From Microbacterium indicum DSM 19969 (lineage in GTDB: Bacteria; Actinomycetota; Actinomycetes; Actinomycetales; Microbacteriaceae): DNA of 51,889 nt. The translations under genes and the position numbers were made by a program. Positions 34,248 to 42,263 of the stretch are shown piece by piece. The stretch lies in assembly GCF_000422385.1 (NCBI RefSeq), contig NZ_KE383821.1, positions 1-51,889 of the forward strand, given 5' to 3'. Under the pieces are notes generated by a model, which was not told the DNA's origin, did no database searches, and was given only the letters and a program-made list of their open reading frames with translations. Numbering within the stretch: position 1 is the first letter of the stretch; every line of letters begins with the position of its first letter.

Positions 34248-34439
34248 TCAGGAGTAGTGCGGCGGCTTGTCCTGGCGGAGCTGCGCGTCGTTCGGGCCGC
34301 GGTCCGCGGGCTCGGGCGCCGGGTCGTCGTCGCGCAGCGTCGCCTCGGCGTCGGAGTCGCCGAGGGTGCCCTCGACGCGCGTGAGCCGCGCGCGACGGGA
34401 TCCCGCGACGCGCTCGACGTGCTGCCGCTCGCCCGTCAC
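34248..34439 (-). CDS. Small hydrophilic protein coupled to the helicase-like gene
   Basis: This 63-residue protein starts at GTG 34439, overlapping the stop of the helicase-like gene as GTGA. It is highly charged, has no membrane segment or cysteines, and ends in NDAQLRQDKPPHYS. I believe this C-terminal pattern recurs in small actinobacterial proteins of unknown function, but cannot verify it. The coupling and the terminator just after its stop support a real gene. It may be a partner of the large protein. Confidence 0.65.
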   Translation of the reverse strand: MTGERQHVERVAGSRRARLTRVEGTLGDSDAEATLRDDDPAPEPADRGPNDAQLRQDKPPHYS

Positions 34440-37400
34440 GCCTCGATGGGCGCGGTGTCCTCGTCGACGCGCGCGACGTCGGGGCCGATGCCGAGGACCG
34501 AGGCGACGCGCTCGGCGACCGAGCGGGGGTCGCTGTACAGGTCGAACGCGTGGACGCGGACGTAGTGCCAGCCGAGGCGGCGCAGCACCTGCGGGTGCAG
34601 GCGCAGCGACTCGCGCAGGGATCCCTCGCGCGATTCGGGGTCGCTCTCGATCACGACCGCCTTGCCGCCGGCCTGAGCGACGAGCGGCAGGAGCCCGCGG
34701 TAGTCGACCTCGACGGCCGCGCCCATGCGGCGCAGCTCACGGGCGAGCACGAGCGTCAGCGGATCGGCGTCGTCCTCGGTGCGCGGCGCCTTCGCGCGCT
34801 CCTCGAACGACCGCAGCATGTCCATGAGGAGCGCGGCGCCGTTGGAGAAGCGACCGTCGTCGATGTCGGGCGGCTGAACGCACGTCACGATGACCATCGA
34901 GCGGCGGGCGCGCGTCATGCCGACGGTCAGCAGCCGCTCGCCGTCGTCGCTCGACAGGTCGCCGAGCTCGCTGAGCACGCGGCCGTGGCGGGTCTTGCCG
35001 TAGCCGAGCGAGAAGATCACCCGGTCGCGGCTCTCCGCGACCGACTCCTCAAGCGTCAGGACCGCGAGCGGCTCGGCCGTCTCGCGCGAGACGAAGTCGG
35101 CGACGTCGCTCCGTCCGGCGAAGGCCGCGGTGACGGCGGCGCGGACGCGCTCGGCGTGGCGCCTGCTCGCCGTGATCACCATGAGCGACTCGCGAGGACG
35201 GTTGACGGCGTGCTCGACGACGAGCGTCACGACGCGCGCGACCTCGGCGTCCGGGCTCTCGACCGCGCCCGTCTCGGGGTCGGGCGCGCCGTGGCCGCCC
35301 TCGACGACGTCGACCGACAGGCTGCCGCGGCCGAGGTAGGACCCGGCCCACGGGAACGAGGCGAGCTCACCGCCGTAGAACGCTCCGTTCACGAGATGGG
35401 CGAGGTCCTCCCCGCCCGCGCGGTAGCTCTGCGTCAGGGTCTCGACCGGGAGGATCTCGGCGAGGCGCTCGAACGCGCTGCGCTCGGTCTCGGGGCGCTC
35501 CGACGCGGGGACCGGGCGCTCGGCCGTCGAGACGACGAACGGCGTCGGGCGCTGCGTCACGGGGTCGCCGAACGCCACGACCTGCGCGGCGCGGCGGATG
35601 GCGGGCGCCGCCTCGGCGAGGCTGATCGCGGCGGAGTCGGCGAGCATCACGACGTCGAACTGCTCGTCGGCCGGCAGCATCGGGACCTCGTACGGCGAGG
35701 CGAGCCACACGGGCGCGAGGGTGCGGAGCAGGGTCGGCGCCGCGGCCCGGAGGCCGATCGGGTCGACCTCGCCGCGCATGAGGGCGCGGCGCAGGCGATC
35801 CGACTCGTCGGGCTCGTCGACGATGCCGATCTTCCACTGCGAGGCGAGCTGCCAGGCGAGCATGGGGCCCGACGCCGAGGCGTGCGCCTCGTCGACGAGG
35901 CGGAAGTCCTTCTCGAGGCGGTCGACGACGCTCGTGTTCGCGCCCAGAAGGGCCGAGTCGCTCGCGAGCACGTGCTCGAGCGCCGACTGCCACCAGGTGA
36001 ACTCGAGCTCCTCGCCGACGCGCGCCTCGTCGACGTGTCGGACCGAGAGCTCGGTCAGCAGCGGGCCGAGGCCGATGTCGGCGAGCTTCGTGCGCAGCTC
36101 GGCGCGCTCGACGATGTTCTCGAAGACGCGCGACTCGGCCGCGAGGCCAGCGAGGGTGCGGATCAGGCGCTCGATCTGCAGCGCGGCGAGGCGGGTGCCC
36201 CGGCCCAGCGCGGCGTCGAGGGACCCGAGCTCGGCCTCGACCTCGACCCACTCGTCCTGCACCTCGGCGAGGCCGAGGGGGATCTCGGGCGCGGCGACGC
36301 CCTCGACGAGGTGCTGCCACTGCGTGCGCTGGTGCTGGATCCGCGTGAGCGCGTCGTGCATGTCGGCGACGTGCACGCCGGGGCGGACGAGCTCGCGCGA
36401 GAGGCGGCGCAGGCGTCGGCGCTGCGACGAAGACATCGCGGCGCTGTCGCGGCGCGTGCCGTGCGCCTTGATCATGTCGGCGAGCGGGCGCTCGAACGCG
36501 ATCGGCTGGAACCTGTCGAGCGAGTCGCGGATCCCGTGCAGCAGCCGCAGGTACTCGCCGAGCTCGTCGAGCGTCTTGAACGGACGCATGCGCGTCTGCG
36601 AGATGAGCTCGTATCCGCGCTCGAGCAGCTGGGGCACGCGCTCGCGGTGCAGGCGCCCCGCGAGCGCGTGCGCCTCGCGGGCGTCGTCCGTCGTCTCGAA
36701 GCTGACGGCGTACCAGGGCGAGTCATCGGGGCCGACGCGGAACTCGCCGAGGCGCGCGGCGAGCGCGAGCGTCGCGGCCGTCTCGCGGCGGTCGCCCGAG
36801 AGCTTCTCGAGCGCCGCGAGCGTGAGACGCGTCGACGAGGTCGGAGGCACGGGCAGTGACGCGAGCCGCGTGAGCTCGCGCGTGATGTCGAGGACCGAAA
36901 CGCCGCCGAGGTTCGCGCGCGGGCTCACGAGGGCCTCGCGGTAGTCGCGCAGCACGGTGCGCAGGCGGACGAGGGCGTCGTCGATGTCGGCGACCTGCGG
37001 CTGCGCCGCGCGCTCGTTGCGGCCGATGGCGCGGATGAGGTCGGTGCGGAGACCCGTCGGCGACACCGCGAGCCCCTCGAGGCCGATCCCCTTGAGGCGG
37101 TGCGCGACGCCGTCGAGCGTCGAGCGACGCGCGCTCACGACGAGCACGCGCTTGCCGGCGCGGACGAGCTGTCCGACGGCGTTGATGACCGTCTGCGTTC
37201 CGCCCGTCCCCGGCAGGGTGTGCACCGCGAGCGAGTGCCCCGCGGCGATGCGCGCGAGCACGAGCTCCTGCTCGCTGTCGGCGTCGAGCAGGAAGGTGTC
37301 GGAGGCCGGGGCGCGGTCGTCGGGGCTCGTCACGACGGGCGCGGGCCGCGGCGCCTGGACGCGGCGCAGGTCGTCGGCATGCCCGCCGAGCGCGTTGAGC

Positions 37401-38137
37401 AGCGGATGGTCGAGGTCGGCGAGGTCGCGGACCGCCGGCGTCGAGACGTCGGCGAACGTCGAGATGAACAGGCGCGCCTTGACCGAGAAGGTGTCGACGT
37501 GGCCCGTGATCGCGCGCAGGCGGTCGATGACCGGCTGCGGCTGGAAGAGGCCGTCGTCGTAGGCGAGAGACGCGAGCGCGTCGGCGTCGATCTCGACCCC
37601 GAAGTGGTCGCGCGCCGCCTCGATGAGCTCGGGGTTCACGACGAAGCCGCCGCGCAGCTTGAGCTCGAAGTCGGCGTGGTGGCGGCGCAGCGCGAGGGGG
37701 CGCAGCAGCACGGGGGCCGAGAAGTGCTCGGATCCGACGCGCCAGCTCGCGAGGCCCACGGCGAGGCGGACGGCGTCGATGCCGCGCGCCATGCGCAGCT
37801 CGACGTTCTTCGCGGCGATCCGCTCGGCGGCGAGGCGTGCGTGGCGGAGCGCCACCTCGTCGCGGAAGAGGTTCGAGAGGAGCGTCGAGCGCCCCGTGAT
37901 GAACTGGGGAAGGCTTCCGGGGTGCGCGGTCGTGATCTCGATGAACGACTCGGGCGCCTCGCGGTACCGCAGGAGGGTCGACGCGCCGCCGAGTCGGGAG
38001 GCCGATGCGCGGAGCGCCTCGCGTTCGGGGTCGGCGATGTGGCCGATCGGGGTGCCGGGCTCGGCGACCTGCAGGTCGCCCGGGGTCACCCCGTTCTCCG
38101 CTCCGGACAGAGCCGCTGATCCCTTGATACGCCACAC
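34436..38137 (-). CDS. Large SF1 helicase-like protein with degenerate ATPase motifs
   Basis: This 1,233-aa protein has the layout of a UPF1/Dna2-like superfamily 1 helicase with an N-terminal region of about 280 residues. A motif I-like segment VHTLPGTGGTQTV lies at about 306-317, a motif II/III region EQFDVVMLADSAAI and AFGDPVTQRPTPF, and a motif VI-like TVGMTRARRSMVIVT. A C-terminal nuclease-fold segment is related to the Vsr-like REase_MTES_1575 domain (VVIESDPESREG, LRRLGWHYVRVHAFDLYSDP). The Walker A Lys is replaced by Gly313 and the DE of motif II is absent, so ATP hydrolysis is doubtful; the nuclease residues also look eroded. The frame is intact over 3.7 kb, which argues for selection. 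GTG 38137 is used; the start is uncertain. Confidence 0.85.
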   Translation of the reverse strand: MWRIKGSAALSGAENGVTPGDLQVAEPGTPIGHIADPEREALRASASRLGGASTLLRYREAPESFIEITTAHPGSLPQFITGRSTLLSNLFRDEVALRHARLAAERIAAKNVELRMARGIDAVRLAVGLASWRVGSEHFSAPVLLRPLALRRHHADFELKLRGGFVVNPELIEAARDHFGVEIDADALASLAYDDGLFQPQPVIDRLRAITGHVDTFSVKARLFISTFADVSTPAVRDLADLDHPLLNALGGHADDLRRVQAPRPAPVVTSPDDRAPASDTFLLDADSEQELVLARIAAGHSLAVHTLPGTGGTQTVINAVGQLVRAGKRVLVVSARRSTLDGVAHRLKGIGLEGLAVSPTGLRTDLIRAIGRNERAAQPQVADIDDALVRLRTVLRDYREALVSPRANLGGVSVLDITRELTRLASLPVPPTSSTRLTLAALEKLSGDRRETAATLALAARLGEFRVGPDDSPWYAVSFETTDDAREAHALAGRLHRERVPQLLERGYELISQTRMRPFKTLDELGEYLRLLHGIRDSLDRFQPIAFERPLADMIKAHGTRRDSAAMSSSQRRRLRRLSRELVRPGVHVADMHDALTRIQHQRTQWQHLVEGVAAPEIPLGLAEVQDEWVEVEAELGSLDAALGRGTRLAALQIERLIRTLAGLAAESRVFENIVERAELRTKLADIGLGPLLTELSVRHVDEARVGEELEFTWWQSALEHVLASDSALLGANTSVVDRLEKDFRLVDEAHASASGPMLAWQLASQWKIGIVDEPDESDRLRRALMRGEVDPIGLRAAAPTLLRTLAPVWLASPYEVPMLPADEQFDVVMLADSAAISLAEAAPAIRRAAQVVAFGDPVTQRPTPFVVSTAERPVPASERPETERSAFERLAEILPVETLTQSYRAGGEDLAHLVNGAFYGGELASFPWAGSYLGRGSLSVDVVEGGHGAPDPETGAVESPDAEVARVVTLVVEHAVNRPRESLMVITASRRHAERVRAAVTAAFAGRSDVADFVSRETAEPLAVLTLEESVAESRDRVIFSLGYGKTRHGRVLSELGDLSSDDGERLLTVGMTRARRSMVIVTCVQPPDIDDGRFSNGAALLMDMLRSFEERAKAPRTEDDADPLTLVLARELRRMGAAVEVDYRGLLPLVAQAGGKAVVIESDPESREGSLRESLRLHPQVLRRLGWHYVRVHAFDLYSDPRSVAERVASVLGIGPDVARVDEDTAPIEA

Positions 38138-38328
38138 ATGCGCAACGGTATGGCCCGCCGCCGCGATTTCCGCGCGATACGCCGGGCTTTCCGGAAATCC
38201 ACGGGCCGGGTCCTCCGGCGTGTCGCGCCGGGGTCAGCGCGTCCACAGCCCCGGCTTCGGCGGATCCGTCCACAACGGGGGTGCGACGCGGCGAGCGCGC
38301 GCCCGCCGCCGCGGGCGAGGATGGGGAC

Positions 38329-38949
38329 ATGAGCGACGCAGACACGCGAGAAGACCCCGGCCTCGTCACCGGCCACGACGGGCTCCTGCGCCCCGCGTGG
38401 GCCGAGCAGAGCGACCTCCTCCGCGCCTATTACGACACCGAGTGGGGCATGCCCGTGCGCGACGAGCAGGGCGTGTTCGAGCGGCTCGCGCTCGAGTCGT
38501 TCCAGTCGGGCCTCTCGTGGGCGACGGTGCTGCGCAAGCGGCCCGCGTTCCGCGAGGCGTTCGCGGGCTTCTCGCCCGACGCCGTCGCGGCGTTCGGCGA
38601 CGATGACGCCGAACGCCTCATGGCCGACGCCGCGATCATCCGCAACCGCGCGAAGATCCGCGCGACGATCGACAACGCGCGCGCGACCGTCGCGCTCCGC
38701 GAGACGGGAACTGACCTCGCCCAGGTCGTCTGGGGCTTCCGGCCCGACGAGACGCCGGCCCCGCGCGCGCTCGCCGAGATCCCGTCGACGTCCCCCGAGT
38801 CGGTCGCGCTGTCGAAGCACCTGAAGTCGCTCGGCTTCCGGTGGGTCGGGCCGACGACGATGTTCGCGCTCATGGAGGCGATCGGCATCGTCGACACGCA
38901 CCTCGTCGGCAGCCACCGCCGCGGATCCAGCGGGGTGTGGCCCGCCTGA
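38329..38949 (+). CDS. DNA-3-methyladenine glycosylase I family protein
   Basis: This 206-aa protein matches the Tag family (ALESFQSGLSWATVLRKRPAFREAFAGF, IRNRAKIRATIDNARA, LKSLGFRWVGPTTMFALMEAIG). Tag removes 3-methyladenine in base excision repair. E. coli Tag uses a zinc snap of Cys4, His17, His175 and Cys179. By position these are Pro22, Tyr35, a retained His (DTHLVG) and Ser here, so no zinc site is expected; zinc-free homologues may form a separate branch. ATG 38329 has GAGG about 9 nt upstream. It lies between the helicase-like gene (divergent) and a strong terminator. Confidence 0.9.
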   Translation: MSDADTREDPGLVTGHDGLLRPAWAEQSDLLRAYYDTEWGMPVRDEQGVFERLALESFQSGLSWATVLRKRPAFREAFAGFSPDAVAAFGDDDAERLMADAAIIRNRAKIRATIDNARATVALRETGTDLAQVVWGFRPDETPAPRALAEIPSTSPESVALSKHLKSLGFRWVGPTTMFALMEAIGIVDTHLVGSHRRGSSGVWPA

Positions 38950-39003
38950 TCCCCCGAAGCTCCGCGGTCGCCGCCTCCCCTCACCCGGGCGCCCGCGGAC
39001 ACA

Positions 39004-39040
39004 CGGATCCCCGGAAGGAGTAGGCCCTTCCGGGGATCCG
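39004..39040. terminator. Bidirectional terminator between tag and actP
   Basis: A 15-bp perfect stem CGGATCCCCGGAAGG (39,004-39,018) / CCTTCCGGGGATCCG (39,026-39,040) with a 7-nt loop sits between convergent genes. Confidence 0.9.
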
Positions 39041-39055
39041 CCCTGCCCGCGCCGG

Positions 39056-40681
39056 TCAGTGCGAGGTGGCCTTCTCGGCGCCGTGGCCCGTGAGCGAGCG
39101 CACCTCCATCTCGGCCGCAAGCCGCGGATCCTCGCGGCCGCGCCCGATGAACGACCCCAGGAATCCGAGCAGGAAGCCCACGGGGATCGAGATGATCCCG
39201 GGGTTCGACAGCGGGAACACCGCGATGTCGATCGACGGGAACACGCTCGTCTCGGCTCCCGAGAAAACGGGCGAGAGCACGATGAGCACGAGCGCCGACG
39301 CGAGGCCGCCGTACATGCTCAGCACCGCGCCGGCCGTCGTGAACCCCCGCCAGAACAGCGAGTAGAGGATCGTCGGCAGGTTCGCCGACGCCGCGACCGC
39401 GAACGCCAGCGACACGAGGAACGCGACGTTCTGCCCCTGGACCCCGATGCCGCCGACGATCGCGAGGGCGCCGACGACGAGCGTCGTGATGCGGGCGACC
39501 CGCACCTCTCCCTCGCCCGTCGCGCGGCCCTTCTTGATGACGTTCGCGTAGATGTCGTGCGCGAACGACGCCGACGCCGTGATCGTGAGGCCCGCGACGA
39601 CCGCGAGGATCGTCGCGAAGGCGACGGCCGAGATGAACCCCATGAGGATCGGGCCGCCGAGCGCGTTCGCGAGCAGCGGCGCCGCCGAGTTCACCCCGCC
39701 GGGCGCCGCGAGGATCTGCTCGGGCCCCACGAGAGCGCCCGCGCCGTACCCGAGCACGAGCGTCAGCAGATAGAAGAGGCCGATGAGCCAGATCGCCCAC
39801 ACGACCGAACGCCGCGCCTCCTTGGCGGTCGGGACGGTGTAGAAGCGCATGAGCACGTGCGGGAGCCCCGCCGTGCCGAGGACGAGCGCGAGCCCCAGCG
39901 AGAGGAAGTCGACGGGGTTCGCGTACTGCAGGCCCGGGCCGAGGATCGCGTCGCCCGCCGGGTTGGCCGCGACTGCCGACTCGAGCAGCGCGTTGATGCT
40001 GAACCCGTTGATCGCGAGGACCCAGATCGTCATGACGATGGCGCCGCCGATGAGGAGGAACGCCTTGACGATCTGCACCCAGGTCGTGCCCTTCATGCCG
40101 CCGACGAGCACGTAGATCACCATGATCACGCCCACGACCGCGATGACGAGCGACTGCCCGACCTGGCCCTCGATGCCCATGAGGAGCGAGACGAGACCGC
40201 CCGCGCCCGCCATCTGCGCGAGCAGGTAGAAGAAGCACACCGCGAGCGTCGTGATCGCGGCCGCCATGCGGACGGGCGCCTGCTTGAGGCGGAACGACAG
40301 CACGTCGGCCATCGTGAACTTGCCCGTGTTGCGCATGAGCTCGGCGACGAGCAGGAGCGCGACGAGCCAGGCCACGAGGAACCCGATCGAGTAGAGGAAT
40401 CCGTCGTAGCCGTTGACCGCGATCGCGCCGACGATGCCGAGGAACGACGCGGCCGAGAGGTAGTCGCCCGAGATCGCGAACCCGTTCTGCGGCCCCGAGA
40501 AGGAGCGCCCTCCGGCGTAGTAGTCGGCAGCGGACCGGTTGTTCCGGCTCGCCCGGATCACGATGAACATCGTCACGGCCACGAACACGGCGAAGATCGA
40601 CATGTTGAGGACGGGGTTGTTCTCGATCGTCGTGACGGCGGACGACGCGCTCGCGAGGGCGCCCGCGATCCAGTCGCTCAT
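39056..40681 (-). CDS. Sodium:solute symporter (acetate/monocarboxylate permease, ActP/MctC-like)
   Basis: This 541-aa membrane protein has about 13 helices. SSS-family landmarks are ADYYAGGRSFSGPQNGFAISGDYLSAASFLG near the N-terminus, LVGGMKGTTWVQIVKAFLLIGG, GTAGLPHVLMRFYTVPTAKEAR and SFAHDIYANVIKK. It imports acetate and related short carboxylates. It starts at ATG 40681, overlapping the stop of the DUF485 gene (ATGA). The yjcH-actP pairing is the standard arrangement. The C-terminal tail is hydrophilic. Confidence 0.95.
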   Translation of the reverse strand: MSDWIAGALASASSAVTTIENNPVLNMSIFAVFVAVTMFIVIRASRNNRSAADYYAGGRSFSGPQNGFAISGDYLSAASFLGIVGAIAVNGYDGFLYSIGFLVAWLVALLLVAELMRNTGKFTMADVLSFRLKQAPVRMAAAITTLAVCFFYLLAQMAGAGGLVSLLMGIEGQVGQSLVIAVVGVIMVIYVLVGGMKGTTWVQIVKAFLLIGGAIVMTIWVLAINGFSINALLESAVAANPAGDAILGPGLQYANPVDFLSLGLALVLGTAGLPHVLMRFYTVPTAKEARRSVVWAIWLIGLFYLLTLVLGYGAGALVGPEQILAAPGGVNSAAPLLANALGGPILMGFISAVAFATILAVVAGLTITASASFAHDIYANVIKKGRATGEGEVRVARITTLVVGALAIVGGIGVQGQNVAFLVSLAFAVAASANLPTILYSLFWRGFTTAGAVLSMYGGLASALVLIVLSPVFSGAETSVFPSIDIAVFPLSNPGIISIPVGFLLGFLGSFIGRGREDPRLAAEMEVRSLTGHGAEKATSH

Positions 40682-41028
40682 GCGCCCGCCTCCTGCTTCT
40701 CGAGGTCCTCACGGATCTCGGTCGCGGCCGGGTCGAGCCGGCGGTTCGCGAACGCGACGTACGTCATCGTGATCACGAAGGTCGTGACGAACTGGCCGAG
40801 CCCGAAGAGCAGGCCCACCGTGACGTCGCCCCACACGCGCTGGGCCATGAAGTCGGGCGCCCAGCCGGCGAGGAGCACGTACACGAAGTACCAGATGAGG
40901 AAGAACGCCGCCATCGGGAACACGAACGAGCGATGGGATCTCCGGAGCTCGCGGAACCTCGGCGACTGCTCGATCTGCGGATATTCGATCTGTCCGGCCG
41001 GGGGTGCGCCGGTGTCGGGGTGCGTCAT
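40678..41028 (-). CDS. DUF485 membrane protein (YjcH-like, ActP partner)
   Basis: This 116-aa protein has the DUF485 pattern: SPRFRELRRSHRSFVFPMAAFFLIWYFVYVLLAGWAPDFM followed in pieces by the second helix VTVGLLFGLGQFVTTFVITMTYV. Two membrane helices are present. The ATG at 41028 was chosen because AAGGAGG lies 4-5 nt upstream; the longer frame starting at 41115 is not supported. Such proteins are found next to actP and are thought to help the transporter. Its stop overlaps the ActP start. Confidence 0.93.
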   Translation of the reverse strand: MTHPDTGAPPAGQIEYPQIEQSPRFRELRRSHRSFVFPMAAFFLIWYFVYVLLAGWAPDFMAQRVWGDVTVGLLFGLGQFVTTFVITMTYVAFANRRLDPAATEIREDLEKQEAGA

Positions 41029-41140
41029 GTGGCCTCCTTGCCGCATGTCGGTCGAGCCGGTCACATCGTTGAGACCGGCTGCCGCGAGCGTACGACACGA
41101 GCGCCGCCGCGTCACGCACCCCGGGTCGGATGGGGCGAGA

Positions 41141-42073
41141 TCACCCGGCGTCGGACAGGAGCTCCTCGGCGAGCGGCTCGTCGACGATCAGGACGTCGAA
41201 GGCGCCCGAGCGCGCGGCCGCCCGCACCGCGGCTGCCCGGTCGGCGCCGTAGGCGACGCCGACGGTCGTTCCCGCGGCGCGCAGCTGGTCGAGGGTCACG
41301 GCGATGACGCGGTCGTCGAGCGTCGTGACGGGCGATCCGTCGGCGGCGATGAGGCGGCCCGAGGTCTCGGCGACGGCGCCCGCCTCCTCGGCCGCGCGGC
41401 GCAGATCCGGCCCGCACTTGAGCCGCACCGACGAGAGCGACCCGCGCCACGCGCCGATCGACACGATAGCGAGGTCGAGGTCGTCGGCCGCCTCGAGCGC
41501 GATCCGGATCTCGGGGAGCGCCCGGAGGTCGGCCGCCGTCTCGGGCGCCGTCACGAGGAGCGGCGCCGGGAGGCGCACCATGTCGACGTCGGGATCCTGC
41601 TCGAGCAGGGTGAAGACCTGCTGGCGGGGAGCCGCGTCGTCGAGCTGCAGCGCGCCCGCGAGCTGCACGACGGTGCTGCGCGGGAGCGCCGGGACGAAGG
41701 CCGACGCCGCCGCGATGGTGCGCGACCACGAGAGCCCGATGCGCTGCCCGGGGCGCGCGCTGACGTCGAGGTGCCGCAGCGCGGCGCGACCCATCGCGAC
41801 CGTCGTGTCGGATCCCCCGTCGACGATCTCGACCGACCGGACGCCGAGCTCGCGGGCGATCACGTCGCCGCGGTCGCCGCGATCGGGCTGCTCGGACTCG
41901 ATCGTGATCGTCACGACGCCCGAATCGTGGGCCTCGTCGATGAGGCGCGCGACCTGGAACCGGCTGAGGCCGAAGTCGTCGGCGATCTGCACCTTCGACC
42001 GGTGCTCGAGGTAGTAGGCGCGGGCGAGCTGCGCGAGCAGCCGCCGGTGTCGCGGGTCGGTCGTCGCTGCCAT
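41141..42073 (-). CDS. SorC/DeoR-type sugar-binding transcriptional regulator
   Basis: This 310-aa protein has an N-terminal helix-turn-helix (RLLAQLARAYYLEHRSKVQIADDFGLSRFQVARL) and a SorC sugar-phosphate-binding domain (VAMGRAALRHLDVSARPGQRIGLSWSRTI, GAWRGSLSSVRLKCG, GRLIAADGSPVTTLDDRVIAV). ATG 42073 follows GAGGGA at 5 nt; upstream in-frame ATGs would place the promoter region in the protein. It is divergent from the mannitol/sorbitol operon and is the likely regulator, binding the repeats at 42,130 and 42,178. Confidence 0.93.
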   Translation of the reverse strand: MAATTDPRHRRLLAQLARAYYLEHRSKVQIADDFGLSRFQVARLIDEAHDSGVVTITIESEQPDRGDRGDVIARELGVRSVEIVDGGSDTTVAMGRAALRHLDVSARPGQRIGLSWSRTIAAASAFVPALPRSTVVQLAGALQLDDAAPRQQVFTLLEQDPDVDMVRLPAPLLVTAPETAADLRALPEIRIALEAADDLDLAIVSIGAWRGSLSSVRLKCGPDLRRAAEEAGAVAETSGRLIAADGSPVTTLDDRVIAVTLDQLRAAGTTVGVAYGADRAAAVRAAARSGAFDVLIVDEPLAEELLSDAG

Positions 42074-42129
42074 GGCATCCCTCGTCGGTGCCGCGCCCGT
42101 CCGGCCGGCTCTGCTCAGATGATACCCAT

Positions 42130-42194
42130 TGCGCATCTGTGCACCGCATGCCATGATCAGTCGCGAATGAGCACCGATGCTCATATGTGCACCG
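42130..42194. promoter_or_regulatory. Repeated operators of the mannitol/sorbitol operon
   Basis: Two 17-bp direct repeats, TGCGCATCTGTGCACCG (42,130-42,146) and TGCTCATATGTGCACCG (42,178-42,194), agree at 15 of 17 positions and are 48 bp apart. Each core is a near-palindrome of the form TGCNCATATGNGCA. A further half-site ATGAGCACCG lies at 42,167-42,176. The placement between the divergent SorC gene and its operon fits binding by the SorC tetramer. Confidence 0.7.
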
Positions 42195-42263
42195 GCGGGC
42201 CCGGCGCACCCGATCACGGCGGCTTCGCCGACCGGACGACCTCACCGACGAGGAGCCAGGAAC

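Noticed and set aside
41029..41115. Longer start for the DUF485 protein
   Set aside because: The ATG at 41028 has a strong AAGGAGG and the extra 29 residues do not fit the family.
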